In this document: positions 7,229 to 14,285 of the stretch, piece after piece
Layout: the number at the start of each line of letters is the position of its first letter
How positions within the stretch are numbered: the stretch's first letter is position 1
From: JAAYGT01 sp050252075
Lineage (GTDB): Bacteria > Pseudomonadota > Gammaproteobacteria > Burkholderiales > Burkholderiaceae_B
Direction: 5' to 3'
Length of the DNA stretch: 15,285 nt
NCBI GenBank assembly: GCA_050252075.1
Contig: JBFWLP010000078.1
Coordinates: 1-15,285 of the forward strand
Notes under the pieces: generated by a model
The model's database searches: none
Seen by the model: the letters and a program-made list of their open reading frames with translations, nothing else
What the model was told of the DNA's origin: nothing
Program-made: the position numbers and the translations under genes

Positions 7229-8035
7229 ATGAAGATACTGCTGACCCTGCCCACCGTGCTGGCGACGGCACTGCTGGCCACCGCGCCCGCCCGTGCTCAC
7301 GACCTCTGGATTCTGCCCTCGGCCACCACATTCTCGGGCGAAACCGCTTGGGCAACCTTCGACGCCGCCGTTGGCAACGACAAGTTCTACTTCAATCACC
7401 GTCCGTTAAGCCTGGAAGGCCTGATCATCGAGGCACCTTCGGGCCTGCGGCTGGAGCCTGCCAACCCCTTCAAGGGCGAATTGCGCAGCAGCTTCGACCT
7501 GAAACTCACCGATGCCGGCACCTACCGGGTAGCCATGGTGCGCGACGGACTCACCGCCATGTGGAAGGAGAACGGAAAGCTACGGCGATGGTTCGGCACG
7601 GCAGATGCCTACGCCGCCAACGTCCCCGCCAATGCCCAGGATTTGAAAGTGCAGGAGCGCGCCACGCGCATCGAGACATTCGTGACCAAAGGCGCACCCA
7701 CAGATGTGCCTTTGGTGAACCACGGCCTGGCGCTTGCCGGCGACACACACCCCAACGATTTGTACAACGGTGAAACCGCGCGCTTTGTGCTGATGCTAGA
7801 CGGCAAGCCCCTGCCTGGCACCGACGTGGAGATCGTTCCAGAAGGCAGCCGTTACCGTGATACGGTCAAAGAGCTCATCGTTTCGACCGATGCGCAGGGC
7901 CGATTTGACATGATCTGGCCGGCGCCCGGCCGTTACTGGCTGCATGCGGAACATCGCGGCCGGGTTACCGATGAAAAATCCCCCGCCGGCGAACGCCTGA
8001 GCGCCTACGCCGTAACACTGGAAGTGCTGCCCTGA
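7229..8035 (+). CDS. Exported DUF4198 family protein
   Basis: A 268-residue periplasmic protein. Residues 1-23 are a signal peptide ending ARA, so the mature chain begins HDLWILPS. An N-terminal histidine followed by Asp and Trp is characteristic of DUF4198 and related NikM-like proteins, and a free amino-terminal His can chelate a metal. A second conserved-looking histidine follows (FNHRPLSLEG). The C-terminal half (ETARFVLMLDGKPLPGTDVEIVPEG, then DAQGRFDMIWPAPGRYWLHAEH) is a beta-sandwich with the family's closing motif. It sits 25 bp after the DUF2271 gene and 2 bp before the ApbE gene, so it belongs to the same transcript. A role in binding periplasmic iron or another metal for the reductase chain is reasonable but unproven. 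Confidence 0.85.
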   Translation: MKILLTLPTVLATALLATAPARAHDLWILPSATTFSGETAWATFDAAVGNDKFYFNHRPLSLEGLIIEAPSGLRLEPANPFKGELRSSFDLKLTDAGTYRVAMVRDGLTAMWKENGKLRRWFGTADAYAANVPANAQDLKVQERATRIETFVTKGAPTDVPLVNHGLALAGDTHPNDLYNGETARFVLMLDGKPLPGTDVEIVPEGSRYRDTVKELIVSTDAQGRFDMIWPAPGRYWLHAEHRGRVTDEKSPAGERLSAYAVTLEVLP

Positions 8036-8037
8036 CC

Positions 8038-9036
8038 ATGCAGGCACTGACGCCGCTGTTGCCTTCGAGGGCGACCGATGCCCGCGCCACGACACACATG
8101 CACGGAAGCACCATGGGCACCACATGGCGCGTGGTGCTGGCCGGCCGGCCCGACGCGGCGCAACTGGCCATGCTGCGTGAAAAGGTGCTCGCATGCCTGG
8201 ATGACCTGTGCAACCAGATGAGCCACTGGCAACCGGACAGCCTCATCAGCCGTATCAACCGGGCCGAGGCGGGTTGGTACGCCGTACCAGACGATGCCTT
8301 TCATGTGCTTTCCGCCGCCATGACCCTGGCAGAAAGCACGGCCGGCGCCTTCGACCCGACCATCGGCGAGCTGGCCGTGCTGTGGGGCTTTGGCCCTGGG
8401 GCAGGTGGAACAAGACTACCTCCGGACGAAGCGGCATGCCGGATCGCCCTCGCCTGCGGGGGCTGGCAACGCACACAACTGAACCCGCAGCACCGCGCCA
8501 TCTGGCAGCCGGGCGGGCTGCACTTCGACCTTTCATCCATTGCCAAAGGGTACGCCGTCGACCGGCTGACGCAGCTACTGCACACTGAGGGCCTGCATCA
8601 CCATTTGGTCGAAATCGGCGGCGAGGTACGCGCCTGTGGCACCAACCCCCGGGGCAGCCCGTGGCGAGTTGCCGTGGAAACCCCGTCCGGTTCACAGCAA
8701 GGCAACGCGGGCATGACAATACGCCTGACGAACCAGGCGGTGGCGTCTTCCGGAAATTACCGGCAATGGCGAAGCGCCGACGGCCGGTGGTTCGGCCACA
8801 CACTCGACCCCCGAACGGGCAGGCCCGCAACCCATACTCTGCAGGCTGTCTCCGTGCTTCACGACAGCGCAATGATGGCCGACGCCCTGGCCACCACCCT
8901 GATGGTGCTGGGCCCGGAGGCCGGGCCTGCCTATGCCCGACAGCGCCAACTAGCGGCGGTGTTCATGTGCGAACAGCCTGATGACGACACTGGCCACATT
9001 TTCTGGACGCCCGAGTTTGAAGCTCGTGCCGCCTGA
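8038..9036 (+). CDS. apbE: FAD:protein FMN transferase (ApbE)
   Basis: It moves FMN from FAD to a threonine of a target protein, here most likely T102 of the DUF2271 protein. The 332 residues show the ApbE motifs in order: GTTWRVV (27-33), SLISRIN (68-74), FDPTIG with LWGFGP (105-120), DLSSIAKGYAVD (164-175), EIGGEVRACG (192-201), SSGNYRQW (238-245), HTLDPRTGRPA (254-264) and MMADALATTL (279-288). The start at 8038 follows the DUF4198 TGA by 2 bases; ATG 8098 is an alternative. Most characterised ApbE proteins are exported lipoproteins, yet the N-terminus here (MQALTPLLPSRATDARATT) has neither a hydrophobic core nor a lipobox, and the frame upstream offers no better start. The enzyme therefore appears cytoplasmic, or its leader has been lost. 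Family call firm. Confidence 0.93.
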   Translation: MQALTPLLPSRATDARATTHMHGSTMGTTWRVVLAGRPDAAQLAMLREKVLACLDDLCNQMSHWQPDSLISRINRAEAGWYAVPDDAFHVLSAAMTLAESTAGAFDPTIGELAVLWGFGPGAGGTRLPPDEAACRIALACGGWQRTQLNPQHRAIWQPGGLHFDLSSIAKGYAVDRLTQLLHTEGLHHHLVEIGGEVRACGTNPRGSPWRVAVETPSGSQQGNAGMTIRLTNQAVASSGNYRQWRSADGRWFGHTLDPRTGRPATHTLQAVSVLHDSAMMADALATTLMVLGPEAGPAYARQRQLAAVFMCEQPDDDTGHIFWTPEFEARAA

Positions 9037-9056
9037 GTGAACCAACAGGAACCGCG

Positions 9057-10381
9057 ATGGACTTCTCGCTGAGATTGCTACTGGCCACGATGCTCTGCCT
9101 GGCCTGGGGCCTGCTTGCCGCCCGCGCGTGGCGCAGGGCCAGCCGGCGCTCCGGTGCAATCGCACCGACGGGTGGCGGGACTCTTCCTGTTATCTATGCC
9201 AGTCAGACAGGCTACGCCGCCGGATTGGCCCTGCAGGCGGTGCAGGCCATAGGCACCGACAAAGCGCAAGCCGTTGCGCTCGAAAAAATCACTCCCGCGT
9301 TTCTGCAACAAGCGGGGCGGGCCCTGTTCATCATAAGTACTACAGGCGAAGGCGACCCACCTGACTCGGCCTGGCCATTTGTGTCGCGCCACATGGCAGG
9401 CTCGGCACCACGCCTGGACGGTGTGTGCACTACGGCCTGCTGGCGCTGGGCGACCGGCGCTACCGCCATTTTTGCGGTTTCGGCCAACAGATGCGGCAGT
9501 GGCTGCAGGCCGGTGGAGCCCGACCCCTGTTTGCACCGGTTCTGGCCGATAGCGAAGACGCCGGCAGCATGAGTGAGTGGACGCGACATCTGGCGCAGCA
9601 CTTTGGAGCCACCCCCTCTGCTCATGCCTCGGAAACACCGCCCTGGCGGTTGCAGGCGCGCCGCCTGGTGAACGCCGGGAGCCTGGGCCAGCCTTGCTAC
9701 CTTCTGACCTTCGTCTGCAAAGGTGATACGCTTGCCTGGCAGGCCGGCGACATTGCCAGAGTCGCCATTCCCGGCACCGGTGAATGGCGCGACTACTCCA
9801 TTGCATCATTACCGGCAGACGGTGTGCTGCAACTGCTGATACGGCTGCAAAAGGGGCCCGATGGCAACAACGGCAAGGGCAGCGGCTGGCTGACGCAAAC
9901 ACTGCCTTTAGGCGGGAATGTGCAAATCTGCCTGCGCCAAAACCCCGGCTTTCATCTGTTGCCGGGCGAGGCACCCGCCATCTTCATCGGTAACGGCACA
10001 GGCATCGCCGGCCTACGTTCCCTGCTGAAAGCGCGCATGGCACAAGGCTTGTTCAACAATTGGCTGATACTTGGCGAACGCCAGGCCGGCATTGATGAAC
10101 CCTTCGGCGAAGAACTGCGCCGCTTGGCCCACGAGGGCTGCATAGCGCCGCTGCACCTGACGTTTTCGCGCGACGGCAAGGCGCCCCGCTACGTCTATGA
10201 AACGCTGGCCCTGCAGCGCGACAGCCTGTGCCAATGGGTTGACCGCGACGCCGCCATTTACGTTTGCGGAAGCCGCCAGGGCATGGCCGCCGACGTCGAC
10301 AGTACCCTGCGACAGGTGTTGGGCGAAACGCGCTACCACGCCTTGAGGCTTGCCGGCCGCTATCGCCGCGACGTTTACTGA
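9057..10381 (+). pseudogene. Membrane-anchored flavodoxin/NADPH-flavin reductase (CysJ-like), frameshifted
   Basis: Two overlapping frames make one protein. The first, 9057-9572, has an N-terminal helix (about 4-22) followed by basic RAWRRASRR, so the rest faces the cytoplasm. A flavodoxin domain follows, with FMN loops SQTGYAAG (49-56) and STTGEGDPPDSA (94-105). After RLDG the homology jumps by 2 bases into the frame ending at 10381: HYGLLALGDRRYRHFC completes the flavodoxin, then come the FAD site WRDYSIAS, the NADPH site IFIGNGTGIAGLRSLL, and a terminal Tyr as in CysJ-like reductases. Removing one GT from the run at 9421-9427 gives a continuous protein of about 440 residues. Translation from GTG 9425 alone would give only the C-terminal part. 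As the last operon gene it should feed NADPH electrons to the PepSY protein. Alternatives to a dead gene are sequence error, slippage or phase variation. Confidence 0.85.
9421..9427 (+). repeat. GT dinucleotide run at the frameshift point
   Basis: The run reads GTGTGTG between the GAC codon and CAC. One GT unit less gives the open reading GGT-GTG-CAC-TAC (GVHY), the expected flavodoxin sequence. The extra unit is a typical replication-slippage or base-calling product. Confidence 0.7.
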
Positions 10382-10653
10382 GGGGCCCCGGCGTCTTGCC
10401 CAGTTATCCACAAAATCCGTGGATAACTGTGTGTGAAACTCTGGAATAACCGGGTTTTCCCTTGGGAAGAAAGACTCCCTGATCAGCACATGACCGTTAT
10501 GTGTCACGGCTTTATGCATAAGGTTGAGCATGGTGGCGCCGGTAATCAAGAGCACGAATGGCTTGGCGATGGGTCTTGATCATGGACTTAGGCATTGTCT
10601 TTCCATGCCAGATGTGCCAACGTAAATGTTTTTCAACTCCGCTCGGGTTTTCC
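10382..10653. other. Intergenic region between the iron operon and the SDR gene
   Basis: This 272 bp spacer holds no supported gene. It begins with the self-complementary GGGGCCCC (10382-10389), then the DnaA-box palindrome listed separately, a short hairpin TTCCC-TT-GGGAA (10457-10468), a CACAT/ATGTG inverted pair (10487-10503), and a 7-base inverted pair ATCAAGA (10545-10551) with TCTTGAT (10574-10580). None has the T-run of an intrinsic terminator. A start at 10558 is open in the SDR frame, but the 32 extra residues it adds precede the normal fold and look non-coding. Confidence 0.5.
10401..10429. repeat. Perfect 11-bp inverted repeat made of two facing DnaA-box-like sequences
   Basis: The left arm CAGTTATCCAC (10401-10411) and right arm GTGGATAACTG (10419-10429) are exact reverse complements around a 7-base loop AAAATCC. 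The left arm and first loop base give TTATCCACA, a consensus DnaA box (TTATNCACA). The right side read on the minus strand gives TTATCCACG, one mismatch. It lies 20 bp after the reductase stop. It could act as a hairpin at the 3' end of the transcript, as a DnaA-binding pair, or as a dispersed palindrome; the sequence alone does not decide. Confidence 0.6.
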
Positions 10654-11397
10654 ATGCATCAGCCTCATCGCGTTGCTCTTGTTACAGGCTCCACTTCAGG
10701 CATTGGCCAGGCGATAGCGCGTCGGCTGTCCAAGGACGGATATGCCGTCGTTTTGCATTCACGCCGTTCTGTAGACACGGGAATTGCTATGGCGCGTGAG
10801 CTGGGGTTGGCTACTTATGTACAAGCCGACCTTGCTATTGATGCAGACCGTATACGACTGGTGCAAGAAAGTGTCGCGCAATGGGGCCGTTTGGATGTCA
10901 TAGTCAACAATGCGGGCATCAGTCGTGTCATTCCTCACGCTGATATGGCGGCGGCCACACCTGATGTATGGCGCGAATTGCACGAGGTCAATGTCATAGC
11001 GCCTTTCCGTATCGTTGCAGAAGCAGAAGCCGCACTGCGGGCATCGGCTTGTGCGGGAACGCCCGCTTGTGTGATTAATGTCAGCTCGCACGCAGGCATT
11101 CGGCCGAAAGGGGCTTCGATCCCTTATGCGGCGACGAAGGCGGCGCTGAATCACGTCACGCGCTTGCTTGCAATTTCACTTGCACCGGATATTCGTGTGA
11201 ATGCCGTCGCGCCGGGGCTTGTGGACACACCGTTAACCGCTGACTGGACGCATGCTCAGGAGCTGTGGCGACAGCGCGCACCCATGCGGCGATCGGCGAC
11301 CCCTGACGATATTGCACAAGCGGTGTCCATGCTTGTTGAGTCCAACTATTTGACAGGTGAAATTCTGCTTTCTGATGGCGGATTGAATCTTACCTAG
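10654..11397 (+). CDS. SDR family NAD(P)-dependent oxidoreductase
   Basis: A classical short-chain dehydrogenase/reductase, 247 residues from this start, probably cytoplasmic. It has the cofactor loop TGSTSGIG close to the N-terminus, the NNAG motif (VIVNNAGIS), the catalytic Ser (INVSSHAG) and the YAATK Tyr/Lys pair, then VNAVAPGLVDTPL and the closing LTGEILLSDGG. ATG 10654 places the first strand (RVALVTG) six residues from the start, as usual. The open frame reaches ATG 10558, but that adds 32 residues unlike an SDR N-terminus. No strong ribosome-binding site is visible for either. The Arg/Ser pair in LHSRRSVD after the second strand suggests NADP(H) preference, a weak inference. Codons are richer in T and A at third positions than in the iron operon. 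Substrate unknown. Confidence 0.88.
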   Translation: MHQPHRVALVTGSTSGIGQAIARRLSKDGYAVVLHSRRSVDTGIAMARELGLATYVQADLAIDADRIRLVQESVAQWGRLDVIVNNAGISRVIPHADMAAATPDVWRELHEVNVIAPFRIVAEAEAALRASACAGTPACVINVSSHAGIRPKGASIPYAATKAALNHVTRLLAISLAPDIRVNAVAPGLVDTPLTADWTHAQELWRQRAPMRRSATPDDIAQAVSMLVESNYLTGEILLSDGGLNLT

Positions 11398-11558
11398 GAA
11401 AAACAGCCGTTACTCTGCGTTATCGGTGTGCGCTGCCCGAGTCCATCCTGTGTGTCGAAACCGAAGGCACCGCTAAGTTCACGACGTTTCCCCCCTTAAG
11501 GTTGCCCGGAACGGCGGCATAATGGCCGGATGCGAACAACTCAATTCAGAGGCATGAA

Positions 11559-12035
11559 ATGACCAAAGAAATTCCCGTTTCCGTCATGGCAAGTCAAGTT
11601 ACGCCCCGGTCTTTACCGTCGAATTATCCGGAACCGTTCGCCTCACGCATGAAGGGTAGGATCAAGCGCGCACTCGGAGATGTGTTCGGGCTGTCGAACT
11701 TCGGCGTAAATCTGACGAGTCTTGCGCCCGGTGCTATTTCTTCTTTGCGGCACAGCCACAGTGCCCAGGACGAGTTTATCTATATTCTGCAAGGCACCGC
11801 CACACTGATCACAGACGGTGGTGAAACTCTGCTCGAACCGGGCATGTGTGCCGGCTTTCGTGCCGGCACGCGAAACGGGCATCAATTGGCCAACCGTACG
11901 GATGCACCGCTTGTTTACCTGGAAGTGGGTGACCGTGCACCGGGCGACACGGTTCATTACCCGGATGATGACTTGCAAGCCATTCTAGAGGACGGCGCCT
12001 GGCGATTTCGTCACAAAGACGGCACTCTGTACTGA
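11559..12035 (+). CDS. Cupin-domain protein
   Basis: A 158-residue soluble protein with one cupin_2 domain. The first cupin motif is at 65-79 (HSHSAQDEFIYILQG), giving H65, H67 and E72 as likely metal ligands. The second is at 94-120 (EPGMCAGFRAGTRNGHQLANRTDAPLVYLEVG), with H108 as the fourth ligand. Residues 1-50 form an N-terminal arm, and the tail (VHYPDDDLQAI, WRFRHKDGTLY) resembles stand-alone cupins encoded near metabolic regulators in Burkholderiales. The substrate is unknown; it may be a sugar or small-acid isomerase or dioxygenase, or only a binding protein. AGAGG lies a few bases before ATG 11559. The 161 bp spacer to the SDR gene carries no clear promoter beyond a possible -10 CATAAT (11518-11523). 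Confidence 0.85.
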   Translation: MTKEIPVSVMASQVTPRSLPSNYPEPFASRMKGRIKRALGDVFGLSNFGVNLTSLAPGAISSLRHSHSAQDEFIYILQGTATLITDGGETLLEPGMCAGFRAGTRNGHQLANRTDAPLVYLEVGDRAPGDTVHYPDDDLQAILEDGAWRFRHKDGTLY

Positions 12036-12075
12036 ACCGGGTAAGGCAGTCTGTCAACTGGGCACTTGTTGAACC

Positions 12076-12094
12076 GATAATGAGAATTTCTCAT
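12076..12094. promoter_or_regulatory. Palindromic operator, Fur-box-like, upstream of the LysR gene
   Basis: A perfect 15-base palindrome (ATGAGAA-T-TTCTCAT, 12080-12094) is preceded by GATA, giving the hexamer series GATAAT, GAGAAT, TTCTCA. Iron boxes are often built of three such hexamers. Match to the 19-base consensus is about 12 of 19, so another repressor of similar symmetry is possible. It lies 40 bp after the cupin stop and 115 bp before the LysR start. Confidence 0.45.
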
Positions 12095-12146
12095 GTAGCA
12101 TCTTTTGTGCGCAGCATTGCCCTTTCAGGCGATACAAAAGTAATCT

Positions 12147-12176
12147 GTACCAGTATCTAAAGAAAGCGTACCAATA
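12147..12176 (+). promoter_or_regulatory. Two GTACCARTA direct repeats, 21 bp apart, before the LysR gene
   Basis: GTACCAGTA starts at 12147 and GTACCAATA at 12168, a spacing of two helical turns. The second overlaps a possible -10 TACAAT (12175-12180). A third copy precedes the DUF1127 gene. The arrangement suits a regulator that binds one helix face, possibly LysR autoregulation. Confidence 0.5.
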
Positions 12177-12209
12177 CAATAAAAAAACAACAGGGAGATC
12201 TCTGGTTCC

Positions 12210-13109
12210 ATGCGAATACCTGTCCCACTCACAGCACTGCACGCCTTTGAGGCTGCCGCGCGGCATATGTCCATCAAAGACGCCGCCAGCGAACTTGCGG
12301 TCACACCGTCGGCAATCAGCCACCGTCTACGCACATTGGAAGAAGCGCTGGGCGTCGAGCTGATGCGTCGCACCGGTACGCGAATTGAATTGACCGATGC
12401 GGGGCGCAAGCTGGCGCCGGAACTGAGCAAAGGGTTTTCGCTGATTGCCGACGTGGTGAGCGATCTGCGCGAAACACGCCGCGACGGACCACTGCGTTTG
12501 AACATGTTTCCAAGCTTTGCCACCCACTGGCTGTCACCAAGGCTTGGCAGCTACCCCCTTGAACGCCGGGGTTGCTCTCTGGAAATTTCCACAACGCAAG
12601 ACGAGGTGGATCTCGCTGCAGGCGTTGCCGATGCAGGAATCTGGTTCGGCGATGGTCAATGGCCGGGGCTGGTTTCCGAATTACTCTTCAAGGCAACCAT
12701 TGATTTGTATGCTCCTCCAGGCGTCTACCAGGGAACATTCACGGAACGAAAAGCCAAACTGCGTGACGCAAACTTGTTTATCTCCCGGCACTGCGTGAAC
12801 TGGCGGGACTGGATGAACACTCTGCCCGACGGGCCTTTTGCGCCCGCCACGGTCATTAATGTAGATTCCGGCGGTCTGACCATGCAGGCGGCCGCCGATG
12901 GCGCCGGCGTGTGTATTGTTGTGTGCGAACTGGTTGAAGGCTTTCTGCGCCAGCAACGCCTGGAATCTGTTTTCAATCATCCGGTGGATGCCGGTGCCGG
13001 ATTCTGGCTGGTGTACCCCGAGTCGTTTGCCGAAGATCGCCGGCTTGGCAACCTGCGCGCGTGGCTCAACGATCAACTTGGCAGCCACGGCAATCCACAA
13101 CCAGACTGA
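12210..13109 (+). CDS. LysR-family transcriptional regulator, GcvA-like
   Basis: A 299-residue DNA-binding regulator. The N-terminal winged helix-turn-helix covers about 5-65 (LTALHAFEAAARHMSIKDA, ELAVTPSAISHRLRTLEE, ELMRRTGTRIELTDAGRKL), with the pattern of the GcvA subgroup. A linker helix follows, then the periplasmic-binding-like effector domain from about 92 (GPLRLNMFPSFATHWLSPRLG) to 285. That domain includes the GcvA-typical D-A-G-I-W-F-G-D-G-W-G segment, the VDSGGLTMQAAADGAGVCI segment and the closing FWLVYPE. GGGAGAT lies about 10 bases before ATG 12210. A palindromic box and two GTACCARTA repeats lie upstream. Likely targets are its own gene, the enoyl-CoA hydratase gene 111 bp downstream, and the DUF1127 gene; none is proven, and the effector is unknown. 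Confidence 0.92.
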   Translation: MRIPVPLTALHAFEAAARHMSIKDAASELAVTPSAISHRLRTLEEALGVELMRRTGTRIELTDAGRKLAPELSKGFSLIADVVSDLRETRRDGPLRLNMFPSFATHWLSPRLGSYPLERRGCSLEISTTQDEVDLAAGVADAGIWFGDGQWPGLVSELLFKATIDLYAPPGVYQGTFTERKAKLRDANLFISRHCVNWRDWMNTLPDGPFAPATVINVDSGGLTMQAAADGAGVCIVVCELVEGFLRQQRLESVFNHPVDAGAGFWLVYPESFAEDRRLGNLRAWLNDQLGSHGNPQPD

Positions 13110-13139
13110 AAGGCCCGCCAGACTGAAAAAATTTCAGTC
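13101..13139. repeat. Direct repeat plus inverted repeat at the end of the LysR gene
   Basis: CCAGACTGAAA occurs at 13101-13111, containing the LysR stop codon, and again at 13118-13128. The second copy forms the left arm of an exact inverted repeat GACTGAAA-AAA-TTTCAGTC (13121-13139). No T-run follows on the plus strand, so it is not a convincing intrinsic terminator; it could be an operator or a small duplication. Confidence 0.5.
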
Positions 13140-13220
13140 CTGGCTGAGGAATTCACGTTAGATCAATCAGGACATTCGCGGCACACTATTGAGCAACGGA
13201 TCACCTGTGGAGACCAAAGC

Positions 13221-14021
13221 ATGTCAGCACACTTCGTCGAATGTCTATTGCATCGCTCACAAGGCTACGCCGAGTTGATCATCAACCGCCCTGCGGCGCG
13301 TAACGCACTGAGTAGCGAACTGACCGACGCGTTGGCCGCACATCTTGATCGGCTCGCCGTAACCAACAGTGTTCGTGTGGTGATGCTTCGCGCCGAGGGG
13401 GAACATTTCGCTGCGGGCGCAGATCTGAAGGAGATTCTGCACATGAGCGCTGAGCAAGCGAGCACCACCGATTTTTCAGGCTGTTGTGCCGCTCTTGGCA
13501 CTTTTCCCAAGCCCGTGGTAGCGCTTGTTCAGGGGTATGCTCTGGGGGGAGGCTGCGAGCTGGTGGAAATGTGCGATGTGGTGATCGCCGCCGAGAACGC
13601 CGTCTTCGGCCACCCGGAAGTGCGGGTGGGCCTGATGCCTGGAGCCGGCGGCACGCAGCGGTTGCCCAGGCTGGTTGGCATGACCAAGGCGCTGGATCTT
13701 CTGCTGACCGGACGTTATATGGACGCCACAGAGGCCGAACGCTGCGGCCTGGTTTCACGCATCGTGCCCAATGGGAATCTGGTGCAAGAAGGCCTTCGCG
13801 TCGTGCAGGACATGGCTTCGTTATCCGCCGACGTGCTGGCGCTGATTAAACGCACGGCCCGGCTGAGTCATGATGAACCGTTGCAGCAGGGTCTGACAAA
13901 AGAGCGCGAAGCATTCCACCATACGCTGACCTTGTCGGGGAAGGTTGAAGGCATCTGCGCCTTCATGCAGAAGCGGCCACCCCGATTCAACAACCATCAT
14001 GAAGACACAACGAGTCGTTGA
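13221..14021 (+). CDS. Enoyl-CoA hydratase/isomerase family protein
   Basis: A crotonase-fold enzyme of 266 residues, the standard length, that most likely hydrates a 2-enoyl-CoA in fatty-acid or aromatic-acid catabolism. The oxyanion-hole segments are FAAGADLKE (63-71) and YALGGGCELVEMCD (106-119). Both catalytic glutamates of true hydratases are present, E113 in GGGCEL and E133 in GHPEVRVGLMPGAGG, which favours hydratase over other crotonase activities. The C-terminal helices (TKALDLLLTGRYMDATEAERCGLVSRIV, VLALIKRTA, EGICAFMQKRPPRF) are complete. GTGGAG about 8 bases before ATG 13221 is the ribosome-binding site. It follows the LysR gene by 111 bp with no other gene of a beta-oxidation pathway in view, so its exact substrate is open. 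Confidence 0.92.
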   Translation: MSAHFVECLLHRSQGYAELIINRPAARNALSSELTDALAAHLDRLAVTNSVRVVMLRAEGEHFAAGADLKEILHMSAEQASTTDFSGCCAALGTFPKPVVALVQGYALGGGCELVEMCDVVIAAENAVFGHPEVRVGLMPGAGGTQRLPRLVGMTKALDLLLTGRYMDATEAERCGLVSRIVPNGNLVQEGLRVVQDMASLSADVLALIKRTARLSHDEPLQQGLTKEREAFHHTLTLSGKVEGICAFMQKRPPRFNNHHEDTTSR

Positions 14022-14178
14022 AATCAATAGGGTGCGTCTCAGCATGCTCTTGTACTAGCAGTACGAATCGAAAGTCGCTCAACAATAACCCTGCGGAATC
14101 ATCATGCAAAACCACTCGCGCAGAGTTCTCACTGGCCATGCGATATTTTCTTGCTCCGACAACAAAACACGAACAAAT

Positions 14179-14230
14179 AGTGTACCAATATTTATATTTT
14201 CTTGTCACTATACAATCAATGGAAAATAAT
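14179..14230 (+). promoter_or_regulatory. Promoter of the DUF1127 gene with an upstream GTACCAATA element
   Basis: A -35 TTGTCA (14202-14207) and a -10 AATAAT (14225-14230) are separated by 17 bp, a good sigma-70 layout. AGTGTACCAATA (14179-14190) lies 11 bp before the -35, where an activator would bind. It matches 11 of 12 bases of the site at 12165-12176 before the LysR gene. Confidence 0.55.
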
Positions 14231-14240
14231 AATACAAACA

Positions 14241-14285
14241 GAGGGAACCTATTAAGGTTTTTTGAACCACACCCCTCTGAACCTT
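14241..14285 (+). promoter_or_regulatory. Leader with competing hairpins
   Basis: AAGGTT (14254-14259) can pair with AACCT just upstream (14246-14250), leaving a run of Ts after it as in a weak terminator. It can also pair with AACC (14265-14268) or AACCTT (14280-14285). GAGGG (14241-14245) is complementary to CCCTC (14273-14277). The stems are short, so the evidence is modest. Confidence 0.3.

Noticed and set aside
9078..9974. 298-codon open frame on the minus strand opposite the reductase gene
   Set aside because: The plus strand carries FMN, FAD and NADPH motifs in both halves, so the long antisense frame is a composition effect even though it spans the frameshift.
10558..10653. N-terminal extension of the SDR protein
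   Set aside because: The 32 extra residues do not resemble any SDR N-terminus, and ATG 10654 places the first strand where expected.
13121..13139. Intrinsic terminator after the LysR gene
   Set aside because: The inverted repeat is perfect, but its stem is AT-rich and no T-run follows on the plus strand.
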